From Acidobacteriota bacterium (GTDB lineage Bacteria > Acidobacteriota > Holophagae > Holophagales > Holophagaceae), in NCBI GenBank assembly GCA_021778785.1, contig JAJYBX010000027.1, positions 1-10,762 on the forward strand: a stretch of 10,762 nucleotides of DNA. The letters are read 5' to 3'. Within the stretch, counting starts at the first letter, position 1, and each line of letters starts with the position of its first letter. The notes beneath the pieces are model-generated. The model searched no databases, was not told the DNA's origin, and saw only the letters and a list, made by a program, of their open reading frames with translations. This document shows, piece after piece, positions 5,931-10,762 of this stretch. A program made the translations under genes and the position numbers.

Positions 5931-6986
5931 CTATTTCTCCTGGGCCTTCAGCAGGGAGATCTTGGTGTCGAAGCGGGTCTGCTCCTCGGGGCTGGCCCAG
6001 CGTTTGGCGTTCTCCAGGGACTTGATGGCGTTCTTCGTCTTGCCTTCGGCCAGGAAGATGCGGGCCTGGAGCAGGTGGAAGTCGGGCTCCTGGGGCAGCA
6101 GCCGGATGGCCATCTTGATGCGCTTGGAGGCCTCGCCCCAGTCGCTGTTCGTCATGGCCTCATCGGCCAGGAAGGCATTGAAGTACGGATCATGCTTCCG
6201 GACCTCCAGACCCCGCTCCCGGAAGACCTGGGCCTCCTCCACGCGCCCTTCCGACCTCAGGAGGGTCTCCATGTTCCCGCAGGCGCTGCCATCCCGGGGA
6301 TCCACGTCCAGCGCCTTCCTGAAGGAGACCTCCGCCTCCTTGTCCTGGCCCTGCTCCCGCTGGACCACCCCCAGGATGTTCCAGCCGACGCCGGAGCTGG
6401 GGTCCACTTCGATGGACAGGTGGGCCTCCGCCATGGCCTCGGCCGGCCGCAGCCCCTCCAGCAATTCCACGGCCCGGTTGCTGTGGAAGAGGGCCAGCAC
6501 CCGCTTCGGGTCGAGAATCGCCACCATCTGGGAGCCGCGGCGCATTTCGGGAAGGAAGTCCGCGATGAGCTCCTGGCCGATGTTCCCTGAGGGCACCACC
6601 GCCACGACGTGCCGCTCGTAGCGGACGGTGTTGCCGACGCGCCGCCAGCGGCTGATGCGGAGGGATTCACCGAACCGGGCCTCCAGGTTCACGGACCGGC
6701 AGGCGGCGATGTACAGGGCCGTGAGGGAGAGGCAGTTCGCCTTGCGGTCGCGCCAGGCCTCCTTCACCGTCCGGGTGTACTCGTCGTCGTAGACCATGCC
6801 CAGCCCGCCCTCCTCCACCGGGGCGAAGAAGGCCCGCAGGAGGGAGGCGGTCTTGGCCGGCGTGCTCACCTGGTTCAGGGTGTGCTTCCGGGCGAAGACC
6901 TGCAGGTCCGGGGGCGGCGCGAAAGGATCCTCCCCCGCCGCCAGGCTCGTCATTCCGATGAGGAGGGCCAACAGGATTCGGCGCAC
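5931..6986 (-). CDS. Secreted transglutaminase-like/TPR protein
   Basis: A 351-residue protein, probably exported: it has MRR, a hydrophobic stretch LLALLIGMTSLAA and likely cleavage after AAG near residue 18. Residues about 60-160 look like a transglutaminase-like (papain-fold) domain. C85 lies in KANCLSLTALYIAACR, H126 in RHVVAV, and D143 (LIADF) or D159 (ILDP) could complete the triad. Residues about 165-345 are TPR repeats (WNILGVVQREQGQDKEAEVSFRKALDVDP at 202-230 is typical). Known proteins of this architecture are poorly characterised. Peptidase, transglutaminase or mere binding activity cannot be told apart. GTG 6986 is preferred because GGAG lies 6 nt upstream and it gives a compact signal peptide. 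ATG 7007 adds 7 residues but has no ribosome site and overlaps the promoter. Confidence 0.8.
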   Translation of the reverse strand: MRRILLALLIGMTSLAAGEDPFAPPPDLQVFARKHTLNQVSTPAKTASLLRAFFAPVEEGGLGMVYDDEYTRTVKEAWRDRKANCLSLTALYIAACRSVNLEARFGESLRISRWRRVGNTVRYERHVVAVVPSGNIGQELIADFLPEMRRGSQMVAILDPKRVLALFHSNRAVELLEGLRPAEAMAEAHLSIEVDPSSGVGWNILGVVQREQGQDKEAEVSFRKALDVDPRDGSACGNMETLLRSEGRVEEAQVFRERGLEVRKHDPYFNAFLADEAMTNSDWGEASKRIKMAIRLLPQEPDFHLLQARIFLAEGKTKNAIKSLENAKRWASPEEQTRFDTKISLLKAQEK

Positions 6987-7002
6987 GGGGATCTCCGAAC
7001 TC

Positions 7003-7030
7003 AACATAGGTCTACGGACAGGGACTTCAA
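7003..7030 (-). promoter_or_regulatory. Candidate promoter of the transglutaminase-like/TPR gene
   Basis: On the minus strand TTGAAG (7030-7025) and TATGTT (7008-7003) are spaced by 16 nt. This places the transcript start near 6996 and supports the GTG start at 6986 over the upstream ATG, which would lie inside the -10 box. TAGACC a few bases upstream is an alternative -10. Confidence 0.4.
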
Positions 7031-7066
7031 TCGGTTATGAGATGCTTGGGGGTGAATGGAGGCATC

Positions 7067-7987
7067 ATGTCAGCTCCCACCGCCGTCGTGTGCGCCTACT
7101 CGAGCGTGGGAACCGCAGCCCTGGAGGGACTGATCGAGGCCGGGGTGAAGGTCCTGGCCCTCTACACCTACGACCAGGGCCCCGACGAGCGGTGGTTCAC
7201 GCCGCCCGAGTCAGTCGCCCGGGCCCACGGCATCCCGGTCCGCATGGCCCCGGCCTTCAATGACGATGGCGTCTACGAGAGCCTCCGGGCGCTCGCGCCG
7301 GACTTCCTCTTCAGCTTCTACTTCCGGGAGATGATCCAGGCCCGGTTCCTGGATCTGCCCCGGCTCGGCGCCTACAACCTCCACGGCAGCCTGCTGCCGA
7401 AATACCGGGGCCGGGCCCCCCTCAACTGGGTGCTGGTGAAGGGGGAGACGGAGACGGGGATCACCCTGCACGCCATGACGCCCAAGCCCGACGACGGCGA
7501 CATCGTGGCCCAGGCCCGGCTGCCCATCGACTGGGACGAGACCGCCCTCAGCCTCACCCGCAAGGCCGCCATGGCCGGCCGTTCCCTGGTGCGGGAAGCC
7601 CTTCCGGGCCTGGTGGACGGCACCGTCCGCCGCATCAACCAGAAGACCCTGGGTCCCTCGACCTACTTCGGCGGCCGGAAGCCCGCGGATTCCCGTCTGG
7701 CCTTCGCCATGACCGTCCAGGAGGCCTTCAACCAGGTCCGGGCCGTGGCCGATCCCTGGCCCAACGCCTTCCTGGAGACGGACCAGGGCACCGTGAAGGT
7801 GGCCTGGGCCCTGCCCTCTGCCCTGCCCTGCCCTTCTGGCCGGTTCCGGCTGACGCCCGAGGGCGTGCTGCTGGGCTTCGCCGATGGCGCCCTGGCCCTG
7901 AGGACCCTCCGCGTGGAAGGTGAGCGCCTCGAACGCCCCACCGAGCAGGCCCAGGCCCTCCGCAGCCTGGGTGTTCCGGAGGCCTGA
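7067..7987 (+). CDS. ArnA-like sugar-nucleotide N-formyltransferase (stand-alone)
   Basis: A 306-residue 10-formyl-tetrahydrofolate-dependent formyltransferase. Residues 104-125 (NLHGSLLPKYRGRAPLNWVL) and 126-135 (KGETETGITLH) are nearly identical to the formyltransferase domain of E. coli ArnA. The catalytic triad N102/H104/D140 of ArnA maps to N104/H106/D142 here. About 205-306 is the C-terminal Fmt_C-like domain (RAVADPWPNAF at 225-235). ArnA formylates UDP-4-amino-4-deoxy-L-arabinose. Here the fused C-terminal decarboxylase domain is absent, so the substrate is probably an amino-sugar nucleotide but is not fixed by sequence. Methionyl-tRNA formyltransferase is less likely because the substrate-side residues follow ArnA. 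ATG 7067 is chosen for its GGAGG 4 nt upstream, over ATG 7037. The gene is 36 nt ahead of the FabH homologue and probably co-transcribed with it. Confidence 0.88.
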   Translation: MSAPTAVVCAYSSVGTAALEGLIEAGVKVLALYTYDQGPDERWFTPPESVARAHGIPVRMAPAFNDDGVYESLRALAPDFLFSFYFREMIQARFLDLPRLGAYNLHGSLLPKYRGRAPLNWVLVKGETETGITLHAMTPKPDDGDIVAQARLPIDWDETALSLTRKAAMAGRSLVREALPGLVDGTVRRINQKTLGPSTYFGGRKPADSRLAFAMTVQEAFNQVRAVADPWPNAFLETDQGTVKVAWALPSALPCPSGRFRLTPEGVLLGFADGALALRTLRVEGERLERPTEQAQALRSLGVPEA

Positions 7988-8023
7988 ACCGGCTATCCTG
8001 ACCCGCTCCCCTTCGAGGCCCCC

Positions 8024-9082
8024 ATGCGCAGCGTGATCACCGGAACCGGCATCGGCCTGCCCCCCCACGTCATCACGAACGAGGCGCTGGGCGGGATCAT
8101 GGATACCTCGGACCAGTGGATCCGCACCCGCAGCGGCATCCAGGAGCGCCGCTACGCGGAGCCGGGGCAGGGTTCCACGGACCTCGGCGCGATCGCCGCC
8201 CGTGCGGCCATGGCCGACGCGGGGCTGGCCCCGGGCGACCTCGACGCGGTGGTCTTCGCCACCATGACACCGGACCATGTACTGCCCGGCAACGGGCCGC
8301 TGCTCCAGGCGGCCCTGGGCCTCCGCACGGACCTGCCCACCTTCGACCTCCGCCAGCAGTGCAGCGGCTTCCTCTACGGCCTGGAACTGGCCGACCTGCT
8401 CATCCAGAGCGGCCGGTACCGGCGCGTGCTGCTGGTGGGCGCCGAACTGCACACCGGCTTCATGCCCTGGCACCTGGGCTGGGACACCCTCATCGGCCGC
8501 TCCACCCGGGAGGTCACGGAAGCCGAGAAGGCCGAGAACACCCTCAGCCGCGACCGCACCGTGCTCTTCGGCGATGGCGCCGGCGCCGTGGTGATCGAGG
8601 CGAAGGAGGGCGAGGCGGGCCTCCTGCAGACGCGCCTCTTCACCGATGGGACGGGCGCCGGCGTCCTCACCATGCACGGCGCCAGCTTCAAGCGCCGCCC
8701 CTTCGTCACCCCGGAGCAGATCCAGGCCGGCGAGACCATCCCGGTCATGTCGGGCAAGGAGGTCTTCAGGTCGGCCGTGAGTCTCATGCCCCAGGCGGTC
8801 CGGGAGGTCTGCGCCCTGGGGAAGGTGCCCGTGGAGGACCTCGGCCTGGTGCTGGTCCACCAGGCCAACCTCCGCATCATCGAGGGCGTGCAGAAAGCCC
8901 TGGGGCTGCCCCCGGAGAAGGTGCCCCACAACATCGAGCGCTATGGCAACACCACCGCCGCCACCCTGCCCATCCTCTTCCACGAGTGCCTGAAGGACGG
9001 GCGGATCCGGCCCGGCATGCTGATCGCGTTCACGGCCCTGGGCTCGGGCCTCCACTGGGGTGCCGCCCTCTACCGTGCCTGA
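8024..9082 (+). CDS. 3-oxoacyl-ACP synthase III (FabH family) with internal insertion
   Basis: A 352-residue thiolase-fold ketosynthase III. The N-terminus (ITGTGIGLPPHVITNEAL, then DTSDQWIRTRSGIQER at 27-42) is typical of FabH. The catalytic triad is C113 (QQCSGF), H279 (VHQANLRII) and N309 (ERYGNTTAA). The standard reaction condenses acetyl-CoA or another acyl-CoA with malonyl-ACP to start fatty-acid synthesis. E. coli FabH is 317 residues with C112/H244/N274. Here the distance from cysteine to histidine is about 34 residues longer, mainly through an extra segment at about 143-177 (GFMPWHLGWDTLIGRSTREV and following) before FGDGAGA. Primer specificity may differ, and a role in a specialised lipid is possible. 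Start ATG 8024 has GAGG 5 nt upstream. It follows the formyltransferase by 36 nt. Confidence 0.93.
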   Translation: MRSVITGTGIGLPPHVITNEALGGIMDTSDQWIRTRSGIQERRYAEPGQGSTDLGAIAARAAMADAGLAPGDLDAVVFATMTPDHVLPGNGPLLQAALGLRTDLPTFDLRQQCSGFLYGLELADLLIQSGRYRRVLLVGAELHTGFMPWHLGWDTLIGRSTREVTEAEKAENTLSRDRTVLFGDGAGAVVIEAKEGEAGLLQTRLFTDGTGAGVLTMHGASFKRRPFVTPEQIQAGETIPVMSGKEVFRSAVSLMPQAVREVCALGKVPVEDLGLVLVHQANLRIIEGVQKALGLPPEKVPHNIERYGNTTAATLPILFHECLKDGRIRPGMLIAFTALGSGLHWGAALYRA

Positions 9083-9102
9083 CCGCAGGGCCCGAAGGCC
9101 GA

Positions 9103-9131
9103 TTGCGGATGACGATGGGTCGGTCTAGAAT
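9103..9131 (+). promoter_or_regulatory. Promoter of the small secreted-protein gene
   Basis: TTGCGG (9103-9108) and TAGAAT (9126-9131) are spaced by exactly 17 nt, placing the start of transcription near 9138 and a leader of about 16 nt. The -10 box is the same hexamer as in the cold-shock promoter. Confidence 0.6.
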
Positions 9132-9153
9132 CCTGGGAAATCCCGGAGCTTCC

Positions 9154-9513
9154 ATGCGAATCCGCCCCCTGGCCCTCGGCGCCGCCCTGGCACTGGTTCC
9201 CGCCCTCGTCCTCTCCGCCGGAACGTCCCGGTCCCGCAAGCATGCGACCGGCCTCGTGAGGACCGCGAAGGAGGCCAAGGCCATCGCCGAGCAGGAGACC
9301 GGCGGGAAGGCCGTGAGCGCCCGGCGCATCCCCTTGAACGGGGCCTCGGGCGGGTGGGAGGTGGACGTCCACATGCCCCACGAGGAGCGGGGCTGGCGCT
9401 GCGTGATCGACTGCGATACCCGGACCGTGCACACGAAGACCCACATCGAAAATCCCGGCGGGAAGCCGAAGGAGCATGAATCCCCGATCCGGATCATCAA
9501 GGGCGGCCGCTGA
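9154..9513 (+). CDS. Small secreted PepSY-like protein
   Basis: A 119-residue protein that most automated frames would hide inside a longer overlapping reading frame. MRIR plus a hydrophobic core (PLALGAALALVPALVLSAG) is a clear signal peptide with probable cleavage after SAG, near residue 23. Residues about 36-93 resemble a PepSY domain: a helix with AKEAKAIAEQETGGKAVSAR, then strands GGWEVDVHM and WRCVIDCDTRTVH, matching the family pattern of an interaction module that ends in a vD..tG-like turn. Two cysteines, C83 and C87, could form a disulfide outside the cytoplasm. The tail (about 100-119) is polar and lysine-rich. PepSY modules often inhibit proteases or bind partners in the envelope. 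The partner here is unknown. ATG 9154 has GGAG 5 nt upstream and its own promoter. Confidence 0.8.
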   Translation: MRIRPLALGAALALVPALVLSAGTSRSRKHATGLVRTAKEAKAIAEQETGGKAVSARRIPLNGASGGWEVDVHMPHEERGWRCVIDCDTRTVHTKTHIENPGGKPKEHESPIRIIKGGR

Positions 9514-9520
9514 CCGCTCC

Positions 9521-9550
9521 CCGGCCCCCAGCCCCCGTTCGCCGGTTTTT
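9521..9550 (+). terminator. Weak terminator-like element after the PepSY-like gene
   Basis: CCGGC (9521-9525) can pair with GCCGG (9541-9545) and is followed by TTTTT (9546-9550). The stem is only 5 bp with a 15-nt loop, so the call rests mainly on the T-run and the position 7 nt after the stop codon. Confidence 0.3.
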
Positions 9551-9572
9551 CCCACTCGGCGCCCGGCGCACC

Positions 9573-9599
9573 TTGACAGCCCTCCCTAGAATCTAGGGT
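9573..9599 (+). promoter_or_regulatory. Candidate promoter of the SPFH/SHOCT gene
   Basis: TTGACA (9573-9578) is a perfect -35 hexamer. The best-spaced -10 is TAGGGT (9594-9599) at 15 nt. A better hexamer, TAGAAT (9587-9592), is only 8 nt away and would need a different -35. The site is 29-55 nt upstream of the ATG and coincides with a palindrome. Confidence 0.45.
9584..9598. promoter_or_regulatory. Operator-like palindrome overlapping the SPFH gene promoter
   Basis: CCCTAGAATCTAGGG is a perfect 7-bp inverted repeat around a single central A. It sits directly downstream of TTGACA, spanning both candidate -10 boxes. A homodimeric repressor bound here would block RNA polymerase. The regulator is unknown, and the same bases may simply contain overlapping -10 hexamers. 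Confidence 0.4.
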
Positions 9600-9627
9600 G
9601 CGGCTGGTGCCGCAAGGAGACACCCAC

Positions 9628-10650
9628 ATGGGTCTGATGGACTGGGGCAAGGCCCAATTCATTGAAATCATCGAGTGGCTGGACGACTCGAACGACACGC
9701 TGGCCTGGCGCTTCCCCGTGCGGGACCAGGAGATCAAGAACGGCGCGAAGCTGGTGGTGCGGGAGAGCCAGGAGGCCGTCTTCATCAACGAGGGCCAGCT
9801 GGCCGACGTCTTCAAGCCCGGCACCCACACGCTGACCACCCAGAACCTGCCCATCCTCGCGGATCTGAAGGGCTGGAAGTACGGCTTCGAGAGCCCCTTC
9901 AAGGCCGAGACCTACTTCACCTCCACCAAGCTCTACAACGACCTGAAGTGGGGCACCTCGAACCCGATCATGATGCGCGACGCCGACTTCGGCATGCTGC
10001 GCATCCGGGCCTTCGGCATCTACTCCATCAAGGTCGCGGACAGCGGCACCTTCCTCAAGCAGCTGGTGGGCACCAACGGCGTCTACACCGTGGAGGACAT
10101 CTCCGAGCAGCTGCGCAAGACGATCATGAGCCGCTTCACGGACACCCTGGGCGAGGCGAAGATCCCCGCCCTGGACCTGGCCGCGAAGTACGACGAGCTG
10201 TCCGACCTGGTGAAGCAGAAGCTCCAGGACGAGTTCAAGACCATGGGCCTGGAACTGTCCAAGTTCTTCGTGGAGAACATCAGCCTCCCCGAGGAGGTCG
10301 AGGCCATGATGGACAAGCGCACCAGCGTGGGCATGATGGCCCCCGTCATGGGCACCTACACCCAGATGCAGGTGGCCGACAGCATCCCCCTCGCCGCCCA
10401 GAACCCCGGCGGCGTGGCCGGCATGGGCATGGGCGTGGGCCTGGGCTTCGGCATGGGGAACATGATGGGCGGCCAGATGGGCCAGGCCATGGCGCAGCTT
10501 CCGCAGCAGCCGGCCCCCGCCGCGCCTGCCAAATCCCTCAAGGACGAGCTGACGGAGCTGAAGGAGCTCTTCGACGGCCAGCTCATCACCCAGGCCGAGT
10601 ACGACACCCAGCGCGCGGCCATCATGAAGAAGCACGGGATGGGGGCTTGA
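9628..10650 (+). CDS. SPFH-domain protein with C-terminal SHOCT (YdjI/virion-core-like)
   Basis: A 340-residue cytoplasmic or peripheral membrane protein without a transmembrane segment. The N-terminal part (IEIIEWLDDSNDTLAWRFP at 12-30, then KNGAKLVVRESQEAVFINEG at 37-56) and LKWGTSNPI at 106-114 match the SPFH-related family that includes B. subtilis YdjI and 'virion core protein' homologues. The SPFH-like core spans about 40-230, with a helical, charged end. Residues 261-300 are a Met/Gly/Gln/Pro/Ala-rich flexible linker. Residues 303-336 (LKDELTELKELFDGQLITQAEY) form a SHOCT domain, a short module common at the ends of oligomeric proteins. Relatives assemble at membranes under envelope stress. 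A similar role is inference. ATG 9628 has AAGGAG 8 nt upstream, just after a small GCGGC/GCCGC hairpin (9600-9613). The upstream GTG at 9598 would overlap the promoter. Confidence 0.9.
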   Translation: MGLMDWGKAQFIEIIEWLDDSNDTLAWRFPVRDQEIKNGAKLVVRESQEAVFINEGQLADVFKPGTHTLTTQNLPILADLKGWKYGFESPFKAETYFTSTKLYNDLKWGTSNPIMMRDADFGMLRIRAFGIYSIKVADSGTFLKQLVGTNGVYTVEDISEQLRKTIMSRFTDTLGEAKIPALDLAAKYDELSDLVKQKLQDEFKTMGLELSKFFVENISLPEEVEAMMDKRTSVGMMAPVMGTYTQMQVADSIPLAAQNPGGVAGMGMGVGLGFGMGNMMGGQMGQAMAQLPQQPAPAAPAKSLKDELTELKELFDGQLITQAEYDTQRAAIMKKHGMGA

Positions 10651-10678
10651 GCCACTTCCATCAATCCGTTCTTCCTAT

Positions 10679-10720
10679 CTGCAAAATCAAGGGCGGCCTG
10701 GGCCGCCCTTGATTTTGCAG
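10679..10720. terminator. Strong bidirectional terminator between convergent genes
   Basis: The 20-base arms CTGCAAAATCAAGGGCGGCC (10679-10698) and its exact complement (10701-10720) form a near-perfect hairpin. A-rich and T-rich blocks lie symmetrically at the base. TTTT comes at the 3' side of the stem on either strand, so it can end transcripts from the SPFH gene and from the minus-strand gene entering from the right. It starts 28 nt after the SPFH stop. Confidence 0.85.
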
Positions 10721-10735
10721 CACATGAAAAGCCGC

Positions 10736-10762
10736 CTAGTGATGATGATCCGGTTCCGCGTC
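10736..10762 (-). CDS. 3' end of a probable minus-strand gene with a His-rich tail (partial)
   Basis: Eight codons reading DAEPDHHH followed by TAG at 10738-10736 run off the window edge. Support is positional: the stop faces the bidirectional terminator, and the acidic/His ending looks like a protein tail. A plus-strand start (ATG ATG at 10742, MMIRFRV) is possible but has no ribosome site. Histidine tails often bind metal, yet eight residues do not allow a family call. Confidence 0.4.
   Translation of the reverse strand, partial: DAEPDHHH

Noticed and set aside
7211..9055. Minus-strand frame of 614 residues
   Set aside because: Antisense to the formyltransferase and FabH, with composition typical of high-GC shadow frames.
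8116..9513. Plus-strand frame of 465 residues overlapping FabH
   Set aside because: Only its last 119 codons (from 9154) are protein-like. The part over FabH is Arg/Pro/Gly-rich out-of-frame translation.
1..10762. tRNA/rRNA genes, CRISPR arrays, transposases, phage or defence modules
   Set aside because: I saw no cloverleaf-like pattern, no spaced direct repeats and no transposase, integrase, nuclease or toxin-antitoxin motif in any plausible frame.

Overview
The window is a GC-rich (roughly two thirds G+C), densely coding bacterial chromosome segment. Every gene recognised is a housekeeping or general metabolic type. Nothing points to a phage, plasmid, CRISPR locus, integron or defence island. 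Codon use (strong G/C at third positions), the recurrent TAGAAT-like -10 boxes and the gene types suggest a soil or sediment heterotroph. My impression is of an Acidobacteriota (Holophagae/Geothrix-like) genome, but this rests on recalled resemblance and is not proven here.

Left part (1-3947): on the minus strand lie a YdfG-type NADP-dependent short-chain dehydrogenase and, upstream of it, a eukaryote-type alanine aminotransferase. The two are separated by a palindromic CACAGATT-type intergenic repeat. Divergent from the aminotransferase is an acyl-CoA dehydrogenase. Behind its stop codon sits a 68-nt imperfect palindrome. It is followed by a second, synonymously diverged copy of the gene's last 16 codons plus stop, and only then by the intrinsic terminator. 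This gene-tail fossil is the most unusual structure in the window.

Middle (3748-6986): a canonical promoter with a leader of about 160 nt precedes a 67-residue cold-shock protein. Next comes a membrane-anchored TPR protein of 563 residues. It converges, with only 9 nt between stops, on a secreted protein that combines a transglutaminase-like domain with TPR repeats.

Right part (7067-10762): a stand-alone ArnA-type N-formyltransferase and a FabH-family ketoacyl synthase III with an insertion of about 35 residues form a probable two-gene unit, hinting at cell-envelope or lipid chemistry. A small secreted PepSY-like protein has its own promoter. An SPFH-type (YdjI/'virion core protein'-like) protein with a C-terminal SHOCT domain follows, and its promoter overlaps a perfect palindrome. 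A strong bidirectional terminator separates it from the tail of a probable minus-strand gene ending in three histidines.

I found no convincing undescribed multi-gene system. The items most worth checking are the duplicated acyl-CoA dehydrogenase tail with its palindrome, the cold-shock leader, the operator-like palindrome at the SPFH gene and the palindromic intergenic repeat.
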